DNA from: Adineta ricciae
Lineage: Eukaryota; Rotifera; Eurotatoria; Adinetida; Adinetidae
Assembly: GCA_905250025.1 (NCBI GenBank)
Contig: CAJNOJ010000032.1
Location: 481,501-545,500, forward strand
Length of the DNA stretch: 64,000 nt
Direction: 5' to 3'
The notes beneath the pieces are model-generated. The model ran no database searches. It was not told where the DNA came from and was given only the letters and a program-made list of their open reading frames with translations. The stretch's first letter is position 1; each line of letters starts with the position of its first letter. Below are positions 10,741 to 21,553 of this stretch, in pieces. The position numbers were made by a program, and so were the translations under genes.

Positions 10741-11990
10741 AAAGCGTGCTTGTGAATACTTACTGAAAAGATTTTTAGATTTTGATTTTCTAAATAAACA
10801 GATCTAATGTCTCACCAGTAATAGTCTTGTTTAAAAAGCTCAACCACCCACGCTCAGATTCCTCGCGGCAAACGAACAGAACATAATTCGTATCAGGACA
10901 CATGTCATATTCAGTCTGACAAATTAATTAATTCTATTCAAGCCCATTTCCGAAAAAAAACACAATAAAACGTGTAGTGGAGAGCGTCATACTCGAATAC
11001 GTCCTCCATTTCTCTTTCCTCCATACCGATATTTTAATCGCATTAACAGTGTCGAGAAAGACGTCAGAAACATGCTCGCTTACAGACAATTTTTCATATT
11101 GAAATATCATTGCTGCCAATCTAGCTTTTATAATCAAAGAATTGCAACGTACTATAAGTAAATGTCTTGTGCAACAGCAAATTTTTCATCTAAGGAAAGT
11201 AACTCGTCGCACGAGACTATTTTTGAACTATGATTCATCTCTCCGTCCGACCATCTGCACTTTATTCGTAATCCGACCGGGTAGAAGATTGTGCGTGCAA
11301 CTCATATTTCTCAAGTCATTTATATTAGCTATGTGTTTCCAATTAATGCGATATTTATTTTTGATGATTTCAACATCGTCGAAGCATCATTTATCAAAAT
11401 GAAAGCTAAAAATAGTCCGAGCAATGTAACTGTCAATATCAGTATTAATTAAAAGTGAGAATTTCATTTTGTATCGTGTGACGAGAAATATTTGTTGAAA
11501 CAGCACGATATCATAATCTGAAAGGTATACGGGAAACAAGAGAAATATGTCAATCAAATTCGTTGGAATCGGATTATTAATGATGCTAATTCGTAACTAA
11601 TAATCAGTAGAATGATTGAATCGTTGCATGTGGAAACTCAATGTGATCAGCCGGTCGGTAAATGATCCTGTTTCGAAGGAAAACATGTGTCTATTGTGTT
11701 ACTTCTCTAGTGTTACTAATGACACTGACAAGAAGATTTTCATGTGTCTTGCACGGAGACGAGATGGCGAGATGAAATGATTTCGTTCTCTTTTTATTGA
11801 TAACTTCAATTGATGGTTGGTTGGTATGATGAAAGAGGGAAGAGATTTACTGAACAAAAGAATTAATGAATATACATCGAGTCTTTTTTGTCAAATATAT
11901 TCAATATTGGAGAAAAAAGAGGAGAGAAAAAAAACGTGAATTTCATTTCGTATGTTTGCTTGTAACTTCTGCTTGGTGAATATTCTTTCT
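10741..11990. other. Intergenic, no gene recognised
   Basis: About 1.25 kb between converging genes. It contains the polyadenylation signal of the secreted repeat gene (near 10793) and otherwise AT-rich DNA with only short, unconvincing open frames on both strands. Confidence 0.5.
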
Positions 11991-12323
11991 TTAACTTGCT
12001 TGTCGTCGTTTTCGTTTACCCATGAGTAACATTCGACTACGTACGCAATCAGAATATTCTTGTCCGCGACCACCGGCTGGCATTTGATTGCATGGCCTTA
12101 AGATTTGTTCGTAATCGGCAGCTTTTTTGTAAAGATAGTGCTCGTTGATGAGGGGACGAATTGCATGTTGTCGTTGATAAAGCAATTGGGCCAATCGATT
12201 GAAGTCGACTTCATTGTCGTCGATGCGATCTCCGTTTAAGTGATGTTGTGATGTGGAGAAAACCAACAGCGGCATTGCCAAAGCAAGACATAAGTAAAAC
12301 AAGGTTGCAATTTGAATATTCAT
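11991..12323 (-). CDS. Small secreted protein, candidate peptide-hormone precursor with one disulfide and GKR site
   Basis: Single exon, 110 aa. Seen: an N-terminal signal peptide of about 24 residues (hydrophobic FYLCLALAMPLLVF). A charged region follows. Near the C-terminus there are exactly two mature-region Cys (ILRPCNQMP ... YSDCVRSR) 15 residues apart, then RMLLMGKRKRRQAS-stop. GKR followed by KRR is a strong amidation and convertase signature, predicting a peptide ending in Met-amide that contains a Cys-Cys ring. I cannot assign it to calcitonin, elevenin, SIFamide or another named family. Regulation: TATATAATC lies at about 12351-12359, only about 28 nt before the ATG, so the leader would be very short. 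Alternative: an ordinary small secreted protein. Confidence 0.65.
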   Translation of the reverse strand: MNIQIATLFYLCLALAMPLLVFSTSQHHLNGDRIDDNEVDFNRLAQLLYQRQHAIRPLINEHYLYKKAADYEQILRPCNQMPAGGRGQEYSDCVRSRMLLMGKRKRRQAS

Positions 12324-13250
12324 TATTGACTAGTCACTTATCTGTGCTGTGATTATATAAAAAAAAAAAGAAAAAAACAAAAATAATTCTTGAGTCCATT
12401 CTATAGATATCCAAACAATTCTAATCGATTACTCGATCAATTCCTTTCACACAAAATTCTATAAGACCTCCTGATTTTCTCTCTCATTTTCTTCGTGGAC
12501 GGAATCAAAAGTGCTTTCAATAGGAGAACAACAATACAATAGATATGAAAAATTCCATCGTCCGCAGATCGCTCAACAATGGTTTCAAAGTCGTTCAAAT
12601 GTGATACTCTAATTTCGCTATTTTTCTCTTCTTATTGAGAGGAGTTCGTTACTTATATTTAATGGTTAAGACATCAAGGCCAACGTGATCCAAGTAATAT
12701 GTGATAAGAAACACCGAAAAGCTCTTTCAAACATTATCGAGACGATGGAAGTAGGAGGAAGAGAAGGGGAGCCAAAGAAAACGATCTGCAGCTGTCTCCT
12801 AATTAAGAGTTGAGAGGAAGTTAAGTAACAAAGATGAACTCCTGACAAACCTCGTCGTCCGCTAATTACATTGATCTTATTATTTAACAGAATACGAAAG
12901 ATAATAATCGATAAATTACGATTCGATTAATAGTCTTATATGTTACGTTTACCGGAAGTATTGGAAAGGAGAAAGTGTGCATGACAAGTCGTTTATGTTC
13001 ACTTCGAAATCTTACATTTTAATGGATATGAAGAGAGAAAAAGAAGAGGAATCGGAGAGAATATGTGAGTAGGAGAGAAAAATAAGCAACTAGTTTTTTG
13101 AATATGGTGGGCGAGAACCTACAGTTGATAAAGCAGAAAACGATAGAAAATGAAGGATAGTCTAGAATAAAATGCGAGACAGAGAGAAAAAAGAAGGACG
13201 GAAATGACTTTCACATCATAGACGTCACTTGTATTTTTTCCTAATGTTAA
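12324..13250. other. Intergenic, no gene recognised
   Basis: About 930 nt between two minus-strand genes. Purine-rich runs (GAGAGAAAAAGAAGAGG-like) at 13030-13200 precede the 3' end of the deacetylase gene. No supported coding sequence. Confidence 0.5.
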
Positions 13251-14126
13251 CTAAAGCATGTTTCCGCTATCATAATCATGCATATCAGTCAATTGCTTAA
13301 ATAAAGTGTTAATCATTCGAAACTTTTGTGTATTGTTATTGAGTGTAAAGTAAAAGTATTGTTCGTTGTCTCGTGCCAATAGAGTTAATGTTTCAGCAAT
13401 AAGTCCTCCTTGGGATTTATGTTCGCCACACACCCAAAGAACAATCATTTGATAATCGGAAATCTCACTTGAACTGCTTAACTTCCATTTGCGATAGAAG
13501 CGAAATTCTGCTGACGTTTCCGCTAAAGAGTTCAATGAATAAATCGGCCGATCGCTTAACACAAATTCTGATCCTCCAATAACAATTGGAAGTTTCATTT
13601 CGTCCAATTGTTTATCTCGAAGACGTTTAATCGTTTCTAATGCTAAAAGACCCGATGCAGTATGATGACCATGCGATTGCACACTAGGTAACATAACCAA
13701 CATTAGATTATAGCCTTGTTGTCCATTTCCTGTCGTGATTGTTTGTTCAAGTAATTGAATAATCAATTCTTTATTCCATTGTTTAGACAAAACATTTTCC
13801 ACATCACGGTCGTATTTCAAATCAATTTGATCGTAGAAAAAGTATTTGCGTATACCGAGAATCTTTCCACTGCCTAACAGCTCTTGTTTACGTATTCGTG
13901 GCAAATGTTGTCTCGCGATAGTCTCATTTGATAATTGAAGACTTCCATATAAAGATTCTGATGGTGCAGAATGTTGGAAGCCACCTTCCCCATTAGTAAT
14001 GCAGACGAGATCAACACTGGCGTTTAATTTATGTGTTAGTGCATGAAGAAAACCAGAGAAAAGCGTCTCATCATCTGGATGAGCAATAACAACAAGCACA
14101 GCCAGTGTAAAACCTATCATGACCAT
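13251..14126 (-). CDS. PIG-L / LmbE-family N-acetylglucosamine deacetylase-like protein
   Basis: Single exon, 291 aa from ATG 14126. Seen: a hydrophobic N-terminus running straight into VVIAHPDDETL (AHPDDE at 15-20, the family's metal-binding motif). Then ITNGEGG near 44, an RxxE helix (RIRKQELLGSGKILGI), and SHGHHTASG near 151-159 supplying the HxxH metal ligands. Known: this family removes acetyl from GlcNAc conjugates. PIG-L acts on GlcNAc-PI in GPI synthesis at the ER, while bacterial members act on small glycosides. Length and motifs fit an active Zn hydrolase. The RKQE..GSGKILGI block and lack of introns look more like bacterial LmbE-type proteins than animal PIGL, so a transferred gene is possible. 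The hydrophobic N-terminus may be a signal anchor. Confidence 0.85.
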   Translation of the reverse strand: MVMIGFTLAVLVVIAHPDDETLFSGFLHALTHKLNASVDLVCITNGEGGFQHSAPSESLYGSLQLSNETIARQHLPRIRKQELLGSGKILGIRKYFFYDQIDLKYDRDVENVLSKQWNKELIIQLLEQTITTGNGQQGYNLMLVMLPSVQSHGHHTASGLLALETIKRLRDKQLDEMKLPIVIGGSEFVLSDRPIYSLNSLAETSAEFRFYRKWKLSSSSEISDYQMIVLWVCGEHKSQGGLIAETLTLLARDNEQYFYFTLNNNTQKFRMINTLFKQLTDMHDYDSGNML

Positions 14127-15934
14127 TGTCACCTGCTGTTTTTTGTTGTTTCGCTTCTTATATATATATATATATTATTTATCGAAAGATTATACATGTA
14201 AATAATAAAATAATTCATTAATCGCTTTTCAAAGGTCATTCGCGAACATTTGGAAAGACTAAAATATCTTTTCGATCGCGTTCGTTGTACCTAGGAGTGC
14301 ACTGAAAGACTTATCCCCTCGATAAAACGAAACTTTCCTGCACCGAGTCATGATGATGTTCATGGGAAGATCTGGAATGTTACATACACATCGTCGATAA
14401 GACACTTCATTTTGCTTGAATAGAAATGTAATATATTTCTATGACTTAGTTTTATTAAAACCCTAAGAATAGTTAATTAAAAAAAAACAGCATATTCGTT
14501 GTCGTGTTCTCTTCTCTTGGACGTTTGACGTGAGGAGAATATGTTATAACAATAAGAAAATTTATTAACTATGGAATTAGTCTGTTCATACTGTGTGAAT
14601 ACAAGAAATAGAAAATAAGAATGCACTGGCAGAATTATCGTTTAGATGAGAAGATATTCTGCTGAGTTATGCAAGGATTGTGAGTCATTTAATTAGATTT
14701 GCAAATGAAATATATCTTGAACTATAAATATAGGTTAAATGTTCGTGAGAAAATGACAGGTGAACGGAAATTTCCACATTTTTTATTACAAGAAAGGATG
14801 ATGATGACGTTTTTTACATATCGTCAAAAGTTATCAAGTAAATGATTTCTATTGAGAATCGTTCTACCTTAGCAGAAAGTTACAGTTGTGTAAAAGTTTC
14901 GAGCCAGTCTTCATTTTTTCATAGTGATGATTTCAAATGAACGATTACATTGCCTGTTTTGCTATGTATTTCGTGAAATTTTGGCTCCCACGTTGATATC
15001 AACTAACTCGGAGTTTACGGCGCTGAACATACAAGTACGCCACCTTTCGAAAGGACGTCCTTATTATTGCATTGGTTTTAGTTTCTATCTTGACCTTGGC
15101 GGAACTCGAATGATAAACAAACTAGATAATCGTTAGCATTATCCATGGATTGTCAACTGTTGTACAGAACTTGTTCATCAACGAAACTTTATTCGAAATC
15201 GAATCGATCATTTGTACGTATAATTTGCTTTTTTTATTTAGTTACGATATTTTTCATCTCAAATATGTCATAAAACCGTGTGTATGAGAGCAAATCGTCC
15301 ATTTCGATGTAAAAATAAATGTTGTAACATCACAGTTCGAAGAATTCTGATGTAACATAGGAAAGAAGGGACACTTCCTTGAACCACGTGTTACGTAAAA
15401 ACGTGCTGTTAGTGACCGCAATTACTCCTTCTTCTTCTTCTTCTTTTTTTTCTTCATATGTTCAACGTTTGTTCTGTCCATATAACAGAATGAAGAAAAC
15501 TTTCTTCGTAACAATTTTCAATGTCGTTGTGATTCTTTACCCTATAGAAGGACAGAAGAAAAAAGAGAACGTCAAACTTATCAAGTATTCTCTTGCACTT
15601 TTTTTTTTATTAAAATACGAGAGGAAGAAAAAGAACCACTATTATAACATCGATTCGTACAGTACGACAAAAGTCCTGATGCTACCTCTTCTTGCTGTTC
15701 CTCTCAAGGTTGTTTTTTTTCTCTTTATTAAATCAAAGAAGAACAGGAAAGAAAAAAAAAGGTTGAGTAGGGCCTTCATGTTCCAAGGTATGTGTGAGTA
15801 TTACATAAAAAACGCAAAGAGAAGCAGAAGAAAGAAGAAAAAAAATCAGTGGTGGTTCTCTTTGAATCGACATATCATTCGCGTTTTTTCGACACAATTT
15901 CAAAGCAAGTTGGAGTTGTACACACGTGCATAAC
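14127..15934. other. Intergenic, no gene recognised
   Basis: About 1.8 kb upstream of both flanking genes (divergent), so it holds two promoters. A (TA)n tract lies at about 14157-14175. Lys/Arg/Phe-rich frames at 15380-15930 come from A/T homopolymer runs and are not credible proteins. Confidence 0.5.
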
Positions 15935-17512
15935 ATGGAAATATCTGCAGGAGTTTTCATTCTAATCAGTAGTTTTTGTAAGTGAAGCATCGACCTTGAT
16001 GGGATCGAGGTTGACTCAATCAAACAAATAAATCTTAATTTCATTCATTTGTATTTTAGTCATCGTCAGCGATGCAAGAACAAATCCTCGGTTTGACATG
16101 CGGGATAAAGATGGAATCATCTTTGATCCTATTGCCCCACGAGCTGGTGAACGATTAATAGCGAAGTGTACGTTAGTTGGCCTCACAGATACAGACAAAC
16201 GAAGTGTGAGTACTTACATGAAAATAAAGTCACACTCATCAATCTAAATTGGCGAATACAAATTATTTTAGGTTAGTTGGGAATTACATCGTTTGAATGA
16301 TAATAAGAAATTCTTCTTGGCAACTGACGATCAAGTTTTTCAATTTGCTCAACCAACCCGTCGTCTCTACGCTGAACACGATATGGATTCAAGTGATTGG
16401 TATCTAATATTCGATCCATTAGATCGCGAAGATTATGGTGATTTAACTTGCATGTTAGCTGATACAGGTTATAATAATTCAGTCTATTTGAAACGACGCT
16501 TGGTCGTCTACAGTGAACCGTTCGTTGTACAATCATCAACAAAAGATATTGAAGTTAGCGAAGGTGATAACATACTTTTACAATGTTTTGCACAAGGTTT
16601 ACCGCCACCACAAATACAGTGGATGAAAGCAGATGCCAGTCCATTACCAGATGGAAATATTCGTGTCATTGGTGTACGTATTCGTTTTTATTATCGATGG
16701 AGAATTTTTTGTAAAAAGGATTGCTTCTAGGCTGTCGAGCTGCCAATAAATGATATTCGACAACAAGATCGTGGAATTTATAAATGCTTGGCCATTAATC
16801 TTGTCGGTTATGGTGATGTATGGACTCTTAAAGTCAATGTGAAATGTATGTAAACATAATCGTTTCAATCATTATTATATAAATCTTTGATTGTTCTAGT
16901 TCCGCCTTATATTCGATGTCCATATCCAATGGTTGGTCAGGCTGTTAGCTTTATGGTTGATATATACGTTGAATGCTATGTTCATGGATATCCTCCACCA
17001 CGCATTACATGGTACGAAGAAAAAAAACTCGATTGGGAATAATCATTTGTGTTTACAATGTTTTTTTAGGTACAAAAATGATTACGGTGGTCAAATTTCT
17101 ACGTCAATGAGTGTTGACGTACTTCGACCAATCTGGAATTCATATAAATATAAAATTGAAGCAACAATACCTGAACCAAATATTTGTACTGATTGTATTC
17201 TCTCTCGTTTAACAATTATTAATGTTGAAGCAAGCGATTTGGGCTCTTACGTCATCAATGCAACAACAAATGATAAACCTTATCGAACAGCACTTGATTC
17301 GGTCTTTGTCTATGGTACGATCTTTTCCGAAGGTCTTGTTTTTTTTAAAAATGTATTGTTTCGTTTTAGAAACGCCCGATTGTCAACAGTTTATAACCCA
17401 TCGTGATAATATCGGTTGCAAACGTATTCGTTTCACCACAAGCAAAGCACCGTCCGCGAATTGTCCATTCATTTCATTCGTCTTCGTCATTTTACTTGCA
17501 ATTTTTACTTAA
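15935..17512 (+). CDS. Immunoglobulin-superfamily cell-surface protein, probably GPI-anchored (lachesin/IgLON-like)
   Basis: Seven exons: 15935-15977, 16060-16205, 16272-16673, 16731-16845, 16900-17011, 17070-17314, 17370-17512 (401 aa). Seen: a signal peptide (GVFILISSFFIVSDA). Three Ig-like segments follow. The first has AKCTLVG...VSWEL...DYGDLTCML. The second has LLQCFAQGLPPPQIQW...GIYKCLAINL. The third has VECYVHGYPPPRITW...DLGSYVINA, whose second Cys is replaced. The C-terminus is a short Ser/Ala/Pro stretch followed by a hydrophobic tail ending at the stop (FISFVFVILLAIFT), typical of a GPI-attachment signal or a terminal TM. Known: three-Ig GPI proteins of the lachesin/IgLON group mediate homophilic or heterophilic cell adhesion, often in the nervous system. 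Introns fall inside and between Ig domains. Confidence 0.85.
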
Positions 17513-17866
17513 AAAGACCATCACTTTTTCTATCTCAATCGGAATAGTAAATCATCATATAGATTTCTTTTCGCTGCTCATAGGTTCTTTACTTCCATCC
17601 CACGGGGAATAAAAACGAAAGAAGATTATGATGAATCTTTCCATCCGTGGTGGTTTTCGAATGAACGATCTGCTTTTTTTTATCACTGGATGAGAAATAT
17701 CCTTTCGATCGAGTTTCTTTCCTTATTGTTATTGTGCATGTTCAATTGTATTCGAATGTTTCTGTGGAATTTTCTATTTTTATATTCTGTAAATAAACTT
17801 TTCTCTGTACGATTTTCATGTTTTTATTCAATGAAAATAAATAGACTTGTACTTGTTGATTATTAG
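17513..17866. other. Short intergenic region
   Basis: About 350 nt holding the Ig gene 3' UTR (AATAAACTT near 17791) and the leader of the next gene. The following ATG (17867) directly abuts TTATTAG, a splice-acceptor-like site. Confidence 0.5.
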
Positions 17867-19194
17867 ATGACTTCTATGACACGATCCTCGATTACTGGAC
17901 TTTATCATCCCAAACCTTCGAGAACGAGTTTTGGCTCACCATCACCTAGTCTGTCTTTATTAGATCATCCAAATTCGGAAACGAAAACGTCAGCCGTACA
18001 TCGGCTCTTGTATGCGGATCAATCCGGTGAAATGAATTCATTGTCTAGTGTTGATCTTACCAAAACAGCGTCGTCAACACTTGAACAATCGGTCGTTCAA
18101 GCTCAACTTAAACGAGCTATCTCGTGCAATGAAGTAATGGAAGCGAGTATGAAGCGATTACGAACTGAAACACAAAACACCATCGACGATCTGCGAGACA
18201 AAAACGAAGTAAGTACAAACATTTTCCATTCAATCGATTGTTTTCCCTTTTTTGCAGACATTGGAACGCTCTCTTCATGAAGCAAAAATCAAAATATCCG
18301 ATCTCGAACATTTACTAGAGAAATTGAAACAACCGACAATCAATTCAAATGACACCGTTACTCCACTCTCGATTTATGAGCAACAAATCAATACATTGCA
18401 AAACGACAAACTTGAACTGAAATTGCAATTGCAAAATGTAAGTTCAGAAAACTCAGCGGCCGAGTTTCATTATTTGCATGTTCGTAGAGTGAAAATTTAC
18501 ATTCGAAAGAAGTGACTCAATTGGAACAAACCATCAATGAATTGAAGCATAAACTAACCGACGTTGAAAGTCTATTGAAATTAAATCAACTTGAACAAGA
18601 CAAACTACAGAAGTTTGACGAGTTTCTTAATTTATCATTTCGATGAATCATTCTCATTTTAGTATCAACAAAGAAACAATGAATCAATCGAATAAAAAAA
18701 CGAAAGAGATCGAAGAATTGCAAAAACGTGTCATTGTAAATATTGATCTTGATCGTTTTTTTAATCTATTCAGTGAGTGGAAATCGTTCTTAGGAATTGG
18801 AATTAATCGTTTCGACACGTCATCGAACCAATGTGATTAATCAATCACTCGTTGATGACGTCAAACGAATTCATGATCTTCGATACGAAAATGAACAGTT
18901 GAAGAAAGATATTGAATTGCTGAAGTAAACATTTTTCTGACTTTCCTTGCAAATGCCTGTTTACATTTAGATTGAAATGCAATGAACGAGTTTTACATGA
19001 TGAAGAACTTCGTACTTTACGTCAACAAGTCGATAACGGTCAAAACTATCGAGCAATCATCGCCAAACAAGAAGCAGAGATTCTTGTAAGATTGAAAAAT
19101 TTATTGAATAAAATCAGAGCTTTTCTTCTGTTTTGTCTTTTAATAGAAACTTCGTGAACAGTTAGCAAATGAAAACAAACTCGATTTCATTTAA
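17867..19194 (+). CDS. Coiled-coil protein of unknown family
   Basis: Seven exons: 17867-18208, 18258-18437, 18488-18612, 18663-18735, 18794-18924, 18971-19085, 19147-19194 (337 aa); phases agree. Seen: the first about 85 residues are Ser/Thr/Pro-rich and disordered (MTSMTRSSITGLYHPKPS). The rest is almost continuous heptad-like coiled coil rich in Glu, Lys, Leu and Gln. No catalytic motif, signal peptide or TM. The architecture (disordered head plus long coiled coil) suits a centrosomal, ciliary or cytoskeletal adaptor, but this is only compatible, not shown. The stop lies 10 nt from the stop of the converging Ly6 gene, so the 3' UTRs must overlap. Confidence 0.7.
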
Positions 19195-19204
19195 TTTATT
19201 GTTT

Positions 19205-19691
19205 TTAGTTTTGTATAGTGCATCGATATAAACTTATCAGAATAAAAAATAACACAAATAAAGATGGAGATTGACGAATACTTGCATTGCAATAGTCCGT
19301 GCCGCAACAGGTCATTTGTATAGCATCCGAAGTGGTGGAACTTGGACAGTAAAAAACCGAACCTTTCGATATGAGACGACGGCCATCACCTAAATTTAAG
19401 ACTGTTTTCTAAAGGAAAATGAAGAAAATGATGGAAGCTTGATTGACAGAAAACACTTACGGTACATTGTGCGAGAAAATTCGTGTTATTCGTCAATGTC
19501 ACATAAGGATAATTTGATGTAAATGGCTCTGGACAGTCAGTACATTGATAGCACACGATGCCATTGATGATTTGAAGATCTTGAACGAAATGATGCATCA
19601 TTTTCCGAGACTTTGATGAAACAAAGGTCAGCATTAACTTACTGTGTAAAAAGAAGAGTCCGAGTAAGAACGGTTGAATGTGATGCCACAT
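19205..19691 (-). CDS. Ly6/uPAR (LU, three-finger) domain protein with GPI-type tail
   Basis: Three exons on the minus strand: 19691-19643, 19579-19461, 19408-19205 (123 aa). Seen: a signal peptide (HIQPFLLGLFFLHS). The LU start is GIVCYQCTDCPEPF. Internal Cys at LAQCT and FYCPSS follow. The diagnostic terminal CCGTDYCN comes next. Then a hydrophobic tail (SLFVLFFILISLY) resembles a GPI signal, though a short polar end (RCTIQN) follows it. Known: LU proteins are small disulfide-rich ligands or receptor modulators on the cell surface. Introns sit after the signal peptide and mid-domain, the same plan as the neighbour at 19924. The two start codons are 232 nt apart and divergent, so they may share a promoter. 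Confidence 0.85.
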
Positions 19692-19923
19692 CTATCCTGA
19701 TCTGTTTTAGTTTCAATGTTTTTGCTTTAATCGATTGTCTACAAATGATGCATTCAAGGTGAATAAATATTTTCTTCCTTCGTTCTGCTAGGAGGCGGAA
19801 GAAAAAGATTCATCGAATTTGATTTCATTTATCTTGATACCTCCACATTTGTCAATTGACATAACGTTTCTTCTTCATTTATTACACTGTATTCATTCAT
19901 CACCAAACATTTCATTCGTAATC

Positions 19924-20334
19924 ATGTTGATGAAAGGAAGTCTTGTATTTCTTTGCACGATTCTACTTTTAAGTTGTAAGTAGAGGCTTCGATAGTAAAC
20001 TCTTGCTTCTAAAGATTGATTAGGTATGGAATTTGAATGTCGACAAATTCGATGTTTCTCCTGCTCGGATTGTGCGAATTCAACTCTTGCTGTAAATGAC
20101 AACTTTATTACAACAACACGAGATACAGATCGATGCATGGTGAATGGTCTTTCTACTGAAAACTTTTCTTCTCTCATGGAAGCGAACTTTTTTTTTTAGA
20201 AAACAACAATTCTGACGAGCAAATCTGGTCAAAGACAACAGATGATTAGTCGAGGAGCGTCATCCAATTGTGCACAGTACACCAGTGAATACATAACTAT
20301 TCAATGTTGCAGTACTGATTTTTGTAATGCGTAG
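19924..20334 (+). CDS. Ly6/uPAR (LU, three-finger) domain protein, secreted form
   Basis: Three exons: 19924-19975, 20024-20139, 20200-20334 (100 aa). Seen: a signal peptide (GSLVFLCTILLLS). The LU opening is IRCFSCSDC. Middle Cys at DRCM and SNCAQY follow. Then IQCCSTDFCNA-stop. The chain ends right after the CN motif, so unlike its neighbour there is no GPI signal and the product should be soluble. Intron positions and phases match the divergent LU gene at 19205-19691, which supports origin by inverted duplication. Partner and function are unknown; secreted LU proteins often bind receptors or ion channels. Confidence 0.85.
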
Positions 20335-21461
20335 AACTTTCTATGAATTTTTTTCTTTGAAATAAAGCTCGTCTCTAATCAAATTGAACTTCTCGTAGTA
20401 GTGAGATCGATTCGAAAACAGTCAATATGTAAAACGGGGAAATGACATTACTCACCAAATATTGAAAACAAATATAATCGTGATTTGAAATCAAAAGAAT
20501 CTTTCTGTCACTTAGAACGAATCATCTATTCAAATGATGAAATATTTGACGTGTTTGGGAAGAATAATCAATCATATATAGCAGCGTCAAAATCAAAAGT
20601 TGAGCTCAACTATTGGTACTCTGTTCATCTTACCTCTAGTTTAGTTGTATCCTCAATCGTATTACACGTCGCGACATCCCTCACCCTGTATAGTATCACA
20701 ATTAGATATCATCAAATTGGTGTATTACTACACTTTCATTCAAACAAGGTGGGTAAGATGATTACGTTACTCAGTTCATTAAGTTTCCCATCATGAGAGT
20801 GTCTTTGAGAAATTAGACTGTCAGCCAAGTGTATGAAACTCTTTTCACTGAAATCCTTTATGGCTGAGTGTTACCCGGCACTTTTCGAGAGTACGAACAA
20901 GATCGGTTTTTTTATTAAAGTAGGTCTAGTAGCTACTGATGATGATAAGAAACATCTAAAGAAATTATACTTCGTTTATTATAGAAAACCAATAGGTTGT
21001 TTTTCTCTTGTAGACGCCAACTCATATTGAAGTCCGTATTAAACAAAAAAGTCGTACAGATCATCAGATAAACGAACATAGATGACGAATCAAATTAATC
21101 TTCAGAGTGTTAGCTTTTCTGTTAGTGACCAAAGACTCCTGCCCACTAGACGTTAATAGGCCGGACGGAAACAACAGAGAGCTGAGATCTGTACCGATTC
21201 CGGTTAGTGTGTGTGTGGTTGTCCTACTTCGTAATTGACAGATTTGAATAGATGTAATGAGATCTTCGTGAAGATGTTTACTTAATCGACGAGAGAAAGA
21301 AAAACACAAGACAAAATACGACCGACTTTAATCGTAGATCAAAGAGTACTGCCTGTCTGATCACTCAAGCTCACAGAGCGGTCAGACAGACGGCAGGAGC
21401 CATAGAGAACATAGCGAACGAAATATAGAAAACGAGAAGAACGAAAAGAAAAGAGGATCTC

Positions 21462-21482
21462 CATGTGGTATTGAACCACATG
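21462..21482. repeat. Perfect 8-bp inverted repeat with 5-nt loop
   Basis: CATGTGGT (21462-21469), ATTGA, ACCACATG (21475-21482). It lies 35 nt before the 12-bp hairpin, so the two stem-loops are close neighbours. Confidence 0.85.
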
Positions 21483-21517
21483 AGAGACGTGTGATGACAG
21501 AGCATGAAAGAGAAAAG

Positions 21518-21553
21518 GTTAGCGATAACTATGTACTAACTGTTATCGCTAAC
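21518..21553. repeat. Perfect 12-bp inverted repeat with 12-nt loop
   Basis: GTTAGCGATAAC at 21518-21529 and its exact reverse complement GTTATCGCTAAC at 21542-21553 can form a strong stem-loop. No flanking gene or terminator context explains it. Confidence 0.9.

Noticed and set aside
15379-15933. 184-codon plus-strand open frame upstream of the Ig gene
   Set aside because: Composition is driven by poly-A and poly-T runs (Lys, Phe, Arg), with no domain, and it overlaps the likely promoter.
20485-21030. Possible multi-exon gene or transposon remnant after the LU pair
   Set aside because: No conserved motif, splice-consistent extension or transposase feature could be found on either strand.
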